Shown in pieces: positions 1-5,037 of a stretch of DNA of 5,379 bases; position 1 is the stretch's first letter, and each line of letters begins with the position of its first letter. The DNA lies in assembly GCA_016201195.1 (NCBI GenBank), contig JACQDI010000555.1, positions 1 through 5,379 on the forward strand, given 5' to 3'. The notes under the pieces were generated by a model that saw only the letters and a list, made by a program, of their open reading frames with translations, did not search any database and was not told the origin of the DNA. The position numbers were made by a program, and so were the translations under genes. This stretch comes from Acidobacteriota bacterium. GTDB taxonomy: Bacteria > Acidobacteriota > Terriglobia > Bryobacterales > JACQDG01.

Positions 1-1
1 G

Positions 2-862
2 ACGGCCAGCGTCGCCGTGACGCTGGGCAACGCCGCCGGCAGCGTGACGGTGACGGCCGTTGTGAGCGGGTTGGCGCCGGTAACCTTCAACCTGACCGCC
101 ACCGCAGTGACGCCGGCGGCGCCGCGCATTGCTGCGGGCGGGGTGGTGGGCGGCGGTCTCAGCTCGCCGCCGGTGCGGACTCTTTCTCCCAACGCCATTG
201 TCTCCGTGTTCGGCGAGAACTTCGCCCCGGCCGGAACGCAGCGGCTGGTGAGCGGCGCCGACCTGGTCAACGGACGACTGCCCACCAAGCTAGGCGGCGT
301 GTGTGTCCAGATCGGCTCGGAGCCGGCCCGGATCTTCCACGTCTTCCCCGGCCAGATCAATCTCCAGGTTCCGACGCTGGCTGGAAGCGGCAACGCGGAG
401 GTGCAGGTGATAGTCAACTGCGGGGAGGCCAACGAGGTGCGCAGCAACCCGGAGACGGTCGCGTTCGAGGCGGCGGCTCCGGAGTTCTTCTTCTTCGAGC
501 GCCTGGGGGAGGGCCGCGCCCGCGTTGCTGCCGTGAACGCCTCGCGTCCCGGCCAGACCCCCAGGCCAGGCGACGTGGTGACTGTCTACATGACCGGGCT
601 GGGCCTGACCGATCCTGCGTTTGCCGTCGGAGAGTTGCCCGATCGCGCCGGCTCAGTGGTCGGTTCCCTGGCGGTGACCCTCGGGGGCAGCGAACTGGCA
701 GCCCAAGACGTCCTCTACGCCGGGGTGACCCCGCTTCTGGCCGGCGTCTACCAGCTCAATATCCGGATCGCAGCGGGCCGCGGCGGGGGAGATGTGCCGA
801 TTGGAGTGCGGATAGGCAGTGCATCCACCCCGGCGGGCGCGCTGGTTACCTTGGGGCCGTAG
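2..862 (+). CDS. TIGR03437-type secreted protein with Ig-like region, 5' truncated by the window edge
   Basis: The frame is open from the window edge, giving 286 residues before TAG at 860-862, so the true start lies upstream; the in-frame GTG at 17 is internal. Residues 1-35 are a Val/Thr/Ala-rich beta-strand pattern (VTLGNAAGSVTVTAVVSGL) like the end of a bacterial Ig-like (Big/invasin) repeat. From about residue 61 the protein matches what I know of the TIGR03437 C-terminal domain: SPNAIVSVFGENFAP (62-76), PGQINLQVP (116-124), GDVVTVYMTGLGLTDP (about 190-205) and VTPLLAGVYQLNI (242-254). Two cysteines (101 and 140) could form a disulfide, consistent with export. Family knowledge: these domains end large extracellular proteins abundant in Solibacter-like Acidobacteria, with unknown function. 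Surface or extracellular location is inference, since the signal peptide is outside the window. The domain call is confident; the full architecture is unknown. Confidence 0.88.
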   Translation, partial: TASVAVTLGNAAGSVTVTAVVSGLAPVTFNLTATAVTPAAPRIAAGGVVGGGLSSPPVRTLSPNAIVSVFGENFAPAGTQRLVSGADLVNGRLPTKLGGVCVQIGSEPARIFHVFPGQINLQVPTLAGSGNAEVQVIVNCGEANEVRSNPETVAFEAAAPEFFFFERLGEGRARVAAVNASRPGQTPRPGDVVTVYMTGLGLTDPAFAVGELPDRAGSVVGSLAVTLGGSELAAQDVLYAGVTPLLAGVYQLNIRIAAGRGGGDVPIGVRIGSASTPAGALVTLGP

Positions 863-889
863 CTGACGCGCCTTGACGCGGACGGTTAG

Positions 890-910
890 CCGCCGTCAGT
901 ACGACGGCGG
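890..910. promoter_or_regulatory. Perfect 8-bp inverted repeat, candidate ParD operator
   Basis: The arms CCGCCGTC (890-897) and GACGGCGG (903-910) are exact reverse complements around a 5-base spacer. The right arm ends 3 bases before a -10-like TAAAAT and 19 bases before the parD start codon. Ribbon-helix-helix antitoxins are known to repress their own operons by binding palindromes in the promoter, so this position fits an operator. The alternative is a terminator for the upstream TIGR03437 gene, which ends 28 bp before it, but no T-run follows the repeat on the plus strand. Confidence 0.5.
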
Positions 911-913
911 GTG

Positions 914-919
914 TAAAAT
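914..919 (+). promoter_or_regulatory. Candidate -10 box of the parD-parE operon
   Basis: TAAAAT at 914-919 matches five of six positions of the TATAAT consensus and stands out in GC-rich surroundings. Ten bases separate it from the ATG at 930, so transcription would begin only a few bases before the start codon, giving a nearly leaderless mRNA; no Shine-Dalgarno motif is visible there. No good -35 hexamer lies at 16-18 bp spacing. The TTGACG at 873-878 is 35 bp away, too far to pair with this box. Confidence 0.4.
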
Positions 920-929
920 AACGGCAGCC

Positions 930-1211
930 ATGAATATTCCGGTGAATCCCGACACTGAGCGGCTCGTCAAGGAGCAGGTGGAAAGCGGCCGATATCGTTC
1001 TGCGGCTGAGGTGATCGAAGATGCGGTTCGCCTTCTGACCGAGCGAGGGCGCAAGCTGGAACAGCTACGCAAGGAAATTCAGGTGGGTGTTGATCAGATT
1101 GAGCGCGGCGAATACACCGAGTACGACGCGCACACCATCCAGAATCTCTTCTCTGATATCGAAGCCGAAGGTCTAAGGAAACTGGCCGCTAAGCGCAAGA
1201 GCGGGCAGTAA
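930..1211 (+). CDS. parD: ParD-family ribbon-helix-helix antitoxin
   Basis: The product is 93 residues, normal for ParD-type type II antitoxins. The N-terminus MNIPVNPDTERLVKEQV followed by ESGRYRSAAEVIEDAVRLL (17-35) is the characteristic ParD pattern: a short beta strand (about 2-6), helix A (8-18), the SGRY turn, then helix B. This ribbon-helix-helix fold dimerises and binds DNA. The charged remainder (LRKEIQVGVDQIERGEYTEYD and onward) corresponds to the toxin-binding tail. The start at ATG 930 is preferred over the upstream in-frame TTG at 873, because extension would add 19 unrelated residues ahead of the canonical N-terminus and read through the inverted repeat. The stop codon overlaps the ATG of parE by one base, the usual antitoxin-first coupled arrangement. 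Expected role: neutralise ParE and repress the operon. Since the partner toxin is frameshifted, the antitoxin may now be an orphan. Confidence 0.88.
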   Translation: MNIPVNPDTERLVKEQVESGRYRSAAEVIEDAVRLLTERGRKLEQLRKEIQVGVDQIERGEYTEYDAHTIQNLFSDIEAEGLRKLAAKRKSGQ

Positions 1212-1509
1212 TGGCCCAGTTTCGAGTTTCGCCCCAAGCCCGAACGGAGTTGTTAGAGATCTGGCTTCACATCGCAGAAGACAGTGTCAATTCAATAATG
1301 CGAAGCGGCTGAACACTCTCTTCTATGAGAAATTCAAACTGCTCGCCGGCATGCCGGGCATTGGCCGCAGCCGCGATGACCTGAAAACGGGATGGCGAAG
1401 CTTCCCGGCAGGAAGCTATGTGATCTATTACCGTGAGACGAAGACCGGCATTGAAATCCTTCACATCGTTCATGGAGCGCGCGACCTCGACGCACTTCTC
1501 GGGGTGTGA
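1211..1509 (+). pseudogene. parE: ParE-family toxin, frameshifted
   Basis: ATG at 1211 overlaps the parD stop (TAATG). The first frame encodes MAQFRVSPQARTELLEIWLH and then IAEDSVNS, a typical ParE/RelE-superfamily beginning, but it diverges after Ser28 and stops at TGA 1310-1312. The rest of the toxin continues in another frame from AAT at 1297: NAKRLNTLFYEKFKLL, then AGMPGIGRSRDDL, GWRSFPAGSYVIYYRET, and IEILHIVHGARDLDALL, ending at TGA 1507-1509. The two parts together give about 98 residues, a normal ParE length, with the conserved GxxR, YVIYYR and HGARD segments all present. The shift equals the loss of one base, or gain of two, at about 1292-1299. No X-XXY-YYZ slippery heptamer is seen in the overlap of the two frames, so programmed frameshifting is unlikely. 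ParE toxins inhibit DNA gyrase; this copy should be inactive unless the shift is a sequencing or assembly error. Confidence 0.85.
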
Positions 1510-1559
1510 CGTCTGTCCCGAAAGATTCGACGTCTTACGTCAAATAAGTACCGTGGGGC

Positions 1560-1590
1560 GGGCGGCTTGGCCGACCTGCTGGGGCCGCCC
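1560..1590. repeat. Inverted repeat between parE and the creatininase gene, possible bidirectional terminator
   Basis: GGGCGGC (1560-1566) and GCCGCCC (1584-1590) form a perfect 7-bp GC stem with a 17-base loop, lying between two convergent genes (parE ends at 1509, the amidohydrolase at 1624). The position suits a terminator, but neither strand has a T-run after the stem and the loop is long, so intrinsic termination is only a weak possibility. The rest of 1510-1623 shows nothing else gene-like. Confidence 0.3.
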
Positions 1591-1623
1591 TACAGCGCGG
1601 CGGCGTTCAGTACGGTTCTGCCG

Positions 1624-2466
1624 TCAGAAAAGCGTTGGCAGAACCTTGGCGTCGGTGCCGAAGTCGAGGTAGCGCAGCAGGGGTTTCTCGTGGTACTCGC
1701 GCACCATGGCGACCAGGCGCTCCACGCACAGGTTGAAAATGCGCTGGCCCTTCTCGGCGGAGGCAGCGAAGGGGTCGCCCACGGAGCCGTTGGGGCTCTC
1801 GCGGCGCCGCTCGGGGACGTGGGCGTACTTCATCACCGCCTCCGAAAACGGCCAGCGCACATCGCCCGCCTCGCGCTTGTCCAGGGCCACCAGGTGGCCG
1901 CGCAAATACAGTTGGAACGACGATTCCCACTCGCCGGCGTGCCCGGGGCCGCGGCCGTCCTTGGTGGACCAGGTGGTCATCTCGGTCTGGCACAGCGACC
2001 AGTAGGGGAAGCTCAAGGTGTAGATGTTCTCGTGGGCGAGCTTGTTGGCGACCGCCGTGACCGGGGCGACGTTGCCGCCGTGGCCATTCATGAGGATGAT
2101 GCGCTCGAAGCCGTTGGCGTAGATGCTGCGGCAGATGTCCGTGAGCATGGCGATGAAGGTCTCCAGGCGCACGGTGATCGTGCCGTAGAAGCCCATGTTG
2201 TAGTGCGTGAAGCCCTGCCACACGGGGGGCGTCACGAGAACCGGAAACTCGTTGATCAGCTCGGCCGTGCGCACCGCAATGTGGAACGGGATGCTGATGT
2301 CGTTATCCACCGGCAGGTGGGGGCCGTGCTGCTCGATGGAGCCGATGGGAACGAGCACCACCGGCTTGTTTTGCAGCAGAGCGGGAAACTCGTGGCGGGC
2401 GTGCTCGCCCCAGAGCACCTTCTTTCTTCCGGGCTGTGACGCGGGCCATGGGGGCAACGTTTGCAT
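1624..2466 (-). CDS. Creatininase-family metal-dependent amidohydrolase
   Basis: The 280-residue product has the creatininase (creatinine amidohydrolase) fold signatures: VLVPIGSIEQHGPHLPVDND (37-56), IILMNGHGGN (123-132) and GHAGEWES (175-182). By spacing against Pseudomonas creatininase, Glu45, His47, Asp56 and His129 match the metal ligands Glu34, His36, Asp45 and His120. The ligand Glu in NGHYEN is Gly here (NGHGGN), as in many non-creatinine members; Glu179 of HAGE may substitute. The family hydrolyses cyclic or linear amide bonds and includes creatininase, FAPy deformylases such as ArfB, and MftE. The substrate here cannot be told from sequence. The start at 2466 is set by GGAGGAGG 5 bases upstream. 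An open extension to 2562 would add a hydrophobic stretch, but it is encoded by a low-complexity A-rich tract and skips the ribosome site. No signal peptide is seen from 2466, so it is probably cytoplasmic. It is divergent from the PAL-like gene, with 116 bp between start codons. Confidence 0.9.
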   Translation of the reverse strand: MQTLPPWPASQPGRKKVLWGEHARHEFPALLQNKPVVLVPIGSIEQHGPHLPVDNDISIPFHIAVRTAELINEFPVLVTPPVWQGFTHYNMGFYGTITVRLETFIAMLTDICRSIYANGFERIILMNGHGGNVAPVTAVANKLAHENIYTLSFPYWSLCQTEMTTWSTKDGRGPGHAGEWESSFQLYLRGHLVALDKREAGDVRWPFSEAVMKYAHVPERRRESPNGSVGDPFAASAEKGQRIFNLCVERLVAMVREYHEKPLLRYLDFGTDAKVLPTLF

Positions 2467-2471
2467 AGAAT

Positions 2472-2479
2472 CCTCCTCC
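2472..2479 (-). promoter_or_regulatory. Strong Shine-Dalgarno site of the creatininase-family gene
   Basis: CCTCCTCC on the plus strand reads GGAGGAGG on the minus strand, 5 bases before the ATG at 2466-2464. It is nearly ideal and decides that start over the upstream in-frame start at 2562. Confidence 0.85.
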
Positions 2480-2484
2480 CGTGT

Positions 2485-2514
2485 ACTGTAGGAGAAAAGC
2501 AAGGCAAAAAGCAA
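2485..2514 (-). promoter_or_regulatory. Possible promoter of the creatininase-family gene
   Basis: On the minus strand, TTGCTT (plus 2509-2514) and TACAGT (plus 2485-2490) are separated by 18 bp and partly match -35 and -10 consensus hexamers. Transcription would start near 2478, uncomfortably close to the ribosome-binding site, which lowers confidence. Confidence 0.2.
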
Positions 2515-2531
2515 AGCGCAAAAGGCAAAAA
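2495..2531. repeat. A-rich degenerate GCAAAA repeat tract
   Basis: Short A-runs (2495-2498, 2506-2510, 2513-2515, 2520-2523, 2527-2531) alternate with GC, GGC or GCGC in a loose tandem of GCAAAA-like units. The tract occupies the middle of the divergent intergenic region and differs sharply in composition from its GC-rich neighbours. It may be slippage-derived low complexity or an AT-rich promoter-proximal element; there is no evidence to choose. Confidence 0.6.
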
Positions 2532-2569
2532 TTAATGTTCGCGGGCGGCAACTGGCTGCCAAGGTTCGG

Positions 2570-2575
2570 TAAACT
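2570..2575 (+). promoter_or_regulatory. Candidate -10 box immediately before the PAL-like gene
   Basis: TAAACT at 2570-2575 matches four of six TATAAT positions and ends 7 bases before the ATG at 2583, so a transcript would begin at or next to the start codon (leaderless). No Shine-Dalgarno motif precedes this ATG. The -35 region is not recognisable. Confidence 0.3.
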
Positions 2576-2582
2576 CGGCCCC

Positions 2583-3533
2583 ATGTCGCTAAGAAATCTT
2601 CTCTGGTTGGTCTGCGTGTCGGCCTTGGCTCAAAATCCAGGCACTGCGCGTCTCGACGCGCAGGCGGCGGAATTGCGCGCGCTGGTTCAGCAGGCGCCCC
2701 GGCTTCCGCTCGAGCGGACGCAGTTTGCGATCCAGGCCCCGGGCGCGGGCTGGGCGCTGGAGATGGTCTCGTCGGTGGCCGTGGATGGCAAGGGCGTGAT
2801 TTATCTGTTGCAGCGCGGTGACAAGGCCGATCCGGTGATTGCGGTGAACCGCGAGGGCCGCGTGTTGCGATCCTGGGGCAAAGGCATGTATAAGATCCCG
2901 CACAGCATCCGCATCGATCCGGCGGGAAACGTCTGGACCGTGGATGCGGCGAGTTCGGTGGTGTTGAAGTTCACGTCGGAAGGGAAGAAACTGCTGGAGA
3001 TTTCGGTGGGCGGGCAGCCGGCGTCGCCGCGGAGCCCGTTTTGCGGGACGACGGACATTGCGTTCGCGCCGAACGGGCGGATGTTCATTTCCGACGGCTA
3101 TGCCAATGCGCGGATTCTGGAGTACACGGCGGATGGCAAGCGAGTGCGCGAGTGGGGAACGCCGGGGACCGGTCCGGGACAGTTCCGCCTGCCCCACGGG
3201 ATCGCGGTGGATGAGAACAGCGTGCTTTACGTGGCCGACCGGGAGAACGGGCGAATCCAGCGGTTCGATCTCGAGGGGCGCTATCTGGGCGAGTGGTCGA
3301 ATCTCGGGAAAACGTTTTCGCTGAAGATGACCGGCGGGGCGCTGTGGATCGGGACGCAGCCCCGGAATCAGCCGAACGGGGCGGCGGGCTGGCTCATGAA
3401 AATCGACCGGCGAACGGGGAAGGTGCTGGGCTACGTGGAGTCGACCGGGCATCATTCGATCGAGGTGACGGAGAGCGGGGATTTGATGACGGGGACGAGG
3501 CCGGATCAGGTCTTGTGGTTTCGCGCGCGATAA
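2583..3533 (+). CDS. Exported NHL-propeller protein, peptidyl-alpha-hydroxyglycine alpha-amidating lyase (PAL) family
   Basis: The 316-residue protein begins with a short signal peptide (MSLRNLLWLVCVSALAQ), which supports ATG 2583 over the in-frame ATG at 2535; expected location is periplasmic or secreted. NHL-type beta-propeller blades follow from about residue 58. The order of motifs matches eukaryotic PAL: IYLLQRGD (73-80, Arg78 like catalytic Arg533 of rat PAL), IPHSIRIDPAGNVWTVD (105-121, His107 as zinc ligand), FCGTTDIAF (153-161), ISDGYANARI (169-178, Tyr173 like Tyr654), LPHGIAVD (203-210, His205), VADRENGRIQRF (217-228) and GHHSIEV (289-295, His291). PAL splits peptidyl-alpha-hydroxyglycine into an amidated peptide and glyoxylate. 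Difference from rat PAL: DGYC is DGYA here, so Cys154 has lost its usual disulfide partner. No hydroxylating monooxygenase (PHM) domain is fused or adjacent, so the substrate is unknown. The catalytic role is inferred; a plain NHL binding protein is the alternative. Confidence 0.85.
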   Translation: MSLRNLLWLVCVSALAQNPGTARLDAQAAELRALVQQAPRLPLERTQFAIQAPGAGWALEMVSSVAVDGKGVIYLLQRGDKADPVIAVNREGRVLRSWGKGMYKIPHSIRIDPAGNVWTVDAASSVVLKFTSEGKKLLEISVGGQPASPRSPFCGTTDIAFAPNGRMFISDGYANARILEYTADGKRVREWGTPGTGPGQFRLPHGIAVDENSVLYVADRENGRIQRFDLEGRYLGEWSNLGKTFSLKMTGGALWIGTQPRNQPNGAAGWLMKIDRRTGKVLGYVESTGHHSIEVTESGDLMTGTRPDQVLWFRAR

Positions 3534-3632
3534 CGAGGGGAGCGGGACTCGGAGTCCACAGGCTTCCGACGAACCGGGCTTGGCTGGAAGAGGTCAGTGG
3601 GGTGGCAGACCTGGCGGCCCACACCACCGCGG

Positions 3633-4844
3633 TCAGGCTTTGGCGGCCTGCTCCTTTTCCTGTTTCTGGGCGAGAATCGGGCGGAGATTGGTCAGTGACT
3701 TCAGCGCGTTGAACCAGAACGGCGCGCCCAGACTGAGCAGGACGGCAGCTCCGAACACGCCCCAAAAGTGCCGGTTCCTCGGCCAGCGGTTGCAGTAGTC
3801 CCACGGCTTGTAGGGGCTTTCAATGAGCTGAAACTCGGTCTGGCCAAGCGTTTGGCCGATTTCCCGGAGTTGATCGCTCAGTTTCACGACGGCGGTGCTG
3901 AGCGTGCGGGAGAGGATCTTCCGGTAAGACTCGACGATCTGGTCGGTCTGTGTGTTGACATGCAGATTTTGGCGCAACCACGTCTCAGCGTCCACGCTGC
4001 TGGCGAAGGTCGGAGGAGGCTCCGGAAGGCTCTTAGTGAGCTCGGCGTATTTTTGGGCCTCGGGGTCGGTGCCCTCGCGCAAGGTCTTCATCGCCAAAGA
4101 ATAGGCTGTCGGGACGCGACTGGAGGTTCCTAGAACGCCCTCCGCCTGCTTCGACATCGCATCGGCGCTGCTAACCAACGTGGCGCGCAACTGGTCGTCG
4201 GCGAGCAGGCGTTTGAAGAGCGCGAGTGCATCGATGTGCATTCCGAAGGCGATGAGGACCGCCAGGCTTACGGTGAAGAGGCGCGTGTGGAGCGCGAAAC
4301 GCTGGGAGATGCGGTCCATGGCGGCGTTGAACCAGAGCTCGAAATCGCCGCCCACCGCTTTCGATCTGTCGATGATCTGTTGCGCCAGTTGGCGGGCGTC
4401 GGCCGCCTGGGCTGGGGCGAGCGCCTGGATCTGTCCGGCCAGATTCTCGATCGAAGCGGCCGACTCGGGACGGATGTGCAGTATCGCAGCCAGCTCTTCG
4501 GGCCGGATGGCGGAACCCAGCCGCCAGCGATCGACGACGATTTTGAGGGGTTTGAACCAGTTCACAAGCTGGGCGATGCGAGGAAGCCGATCGGCGAGAG
4601 TAGAAAACGCCGAGTCGGAGATGAGCGGGTGGTGCAGGATTTCGACCGTCTTAGCCTTTGGATCGAGGTCGAGGTGGAAAGTCGCGGCGAGAGCAGGGAG
4701 CAGGCGCTCCAGCCCCCATCGCAGATTGGTTCCGCGCAAGCCGGTCACGGCGGCAAACATTTGCGTGAGGACCATGATCGCCAGACTGATACCGAGCATG
4801 ACCACGGTAAAGGCAATCACCGTGTCGAGGTGCTTGAGCAGCAT
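3633..4844 (-). CDS. Uncharacterised three-TM membrane protein, GAPFWF family
   Basis: The product is 403 residues. Hydrophobic segments predicted by eye are TM1 (about 8-32), TM2 (about 188-208, TRLFTVSLAVLIAFGMHIDA) and TM3 (about 359-378). Before TM2 stands FELWFNAAMDRISQRFALHTR (168-188), and after TM3 GAPFWFNALKSLTNLRP (373-389). From memory these match a widespread bacterial family of unknown function with the patterns WFxxxMDRxSxxF and GAPFWFDLLxKLxNLR. Residues 40-187 and 210-357 are soluble, charged and helix-prone regions, with Gln/Ala-rich stretches (135-160) and a likely amphipathic helix at 300-340. The tail is short and Lys/Glu/Gln/Ala-rich. The start at ATG 4844 is backed by GGAGGG 4 bases upstream. 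The gene converges with the PAL-like gene (99 bp between them) and stands alone in its direction. No enzymatic motif is recognised, and no function is proposed beyond an inner-membrane location. Confidence 0.85.
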   Translation of the reverse strand: MLLKHLDTVIAFTVVMLGISLAIMVLTQMFAAVTGLRGTNLRWGLERLLPALAATFHLDLDPKAKTVEILHHPLISDSAFSTLADRLPRIAQLVNWFKPLKIVVDRWRLGSAIRPEELAAILHIRPESAASIENLAGQIQALAPAQAADARQLAQQIIDRSKAVGGDFELWFNAAMDRISQRFALHTRLFTVSLAVLIAFGMHIDALALFKRLLADDQLRATLVSSADAMSKQAEGVLGTSSRVPTAYSLAMKTLREGTDPEAQKYAELTKSLPEPPPTFASSVDAETWLRQNLHVNTQTDQIVESYRKILSRTLSTAVVKLSDQLREIGQTLGQTEFQLIESPYKPWDYCNRWPRNRHFWGVFGAAVLLSLGAPFWFNALKSLTNLRPILAQKQEKEQAAKA

Positions 4845-4848
4845 GTTG

Positions 4849-4854
4849 CCCTCC
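4849..4854 (-). promoter_or_regulatory. Shine-Dalgarno site of the GAPFWF membrane protein
   Basis: CCCTCC on the plus strand reads GGAGGG on the minus strand, 4 bases before the ATG at 4844-4842, and fixes that start. Confidence 0.75.
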
Positions 4855-4909
4855 AGGTTGGACAGGCGGGAGTCCGCCCGGGATTAGCTTAGCAGCCTAG
4901 ATAGGGAAT

Positions 4910-4928
4910 GAGCATAGCGCATATGCTC
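4910..4928. promoter_or_regulatory. Perfect 7-bp inverted repeat, possible operator
   Basis: GAGCATA (4910-4916) and TATGCTC (4922-4928) are exact reverse complements around GCGCA. It lies 66 bp upstream of the membrane-protein start and 110 bp downstream of the TonB-receptor stop. It overlaps the -10 and spacer of a possible minus-strand promoter, a geometry typical of a repressor site. No T-run follows on either strand, so a terminator is less likely. The remainder of 4845-5037 holds a weaker GGCGG/CCGCC hairpin (4865-4878) in the leader and no gene that I can see. Confidence 0.4.
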
Positions 4929-4940
4929 GTTTGAATCCAA
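4911..4940 (-). promoter_or_regulatory. Possible promoter of the GAPFWF membrane protein
   Basis: On the minus strand, TTGGAT (plus 4935-4940) and TATGCT (plus 4911-4916) lie 18 bp apart and match three of six and four of six consensus bases. This would give a leader of about 60 bases before the ATG at 4844. The match is modest and made by eye. Confidence 0.3.
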
Positions 4941-5037
4941 TCGATTTCTCGCCCTTTTTGGATTTCTCTCGTTTACCCAGCGTGCTGCGCCGAAATCCAC
5001 CTGCCAAAGCGGAATGAGACGATTTGTGCTTGCGGTT

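Noticed and set aside
301..876. Long plus-strand open frame overlapping the TIGR03437 gene
   Set aside because: It is an Arg/Gly/Pro-rich translation typical of an out-of-frame reading of GC-rich coding DNA, while the overlapping frame carries clear domain motifs.
865..880. Direct repeat GACGCG at 865-870 and 875-880 with a TTGACG -35-like hexamer
   Set aside because: The repeat is very short in GC-rich DNA, and TTGACG lacks a -10 box at proper spacing.
1280..1312. Programmed -1 ribosomal frameshifting in parE
   Set aside because: No X-XXY-YYZ slippery heptamer in the zero frame was found where the two frames overlap, and ParE toxins are not known to need frameshifting.
1267..1473. Minus-strand open frame over the parE region
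   Set aside because: The plus strand rebuilds a complete ParE from two frames in the expected place after parD, which explains the region better.
1607..2221. Open frames over the amidohydrolase on both strands, including a plus-strand one at 1567-2439
   Set aside because: They have no recognisable domains and have low-complexity His/Arg/Pro or Val/Ala/Gly-rich products; the minus-strand creatininase-family frame explains the region fully.
2589..3455. Long minus-strand open frame opposite the PAL-like gene
   Set aside because: The product is Arg/His/Pro-rich with no family resemblance, an antisense shadow of a GC-rich gene; the plus strand has the NHL/PAL motifs and a signal peptide.
3545..3557. 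Small hairpin GGACT-CGG-AGTCC between the convergent PAL-like and membrane-protein genes
   Set aside because: It has only a 5-bp stem and no following T-run on either strand, so it is not a supportable terminator; the 3534-3632 gap shows nothing else.
4236..4892. Plus-strand open frames opposite the membrane-protein gene (also 4180-4887 and 3768-4133)
   Set aside because: They are antisense to a gene with clear membrane segments, known motifs and a ribosome-binding site; their products look compositional.
4943..4968. Direct repeat GATTTCTC at 4943-4950 and 4961-4968
   Set aside because: It is only 8 bases in two copies in a pyrimidine-rich spacer; chance is a sufficient explanation.
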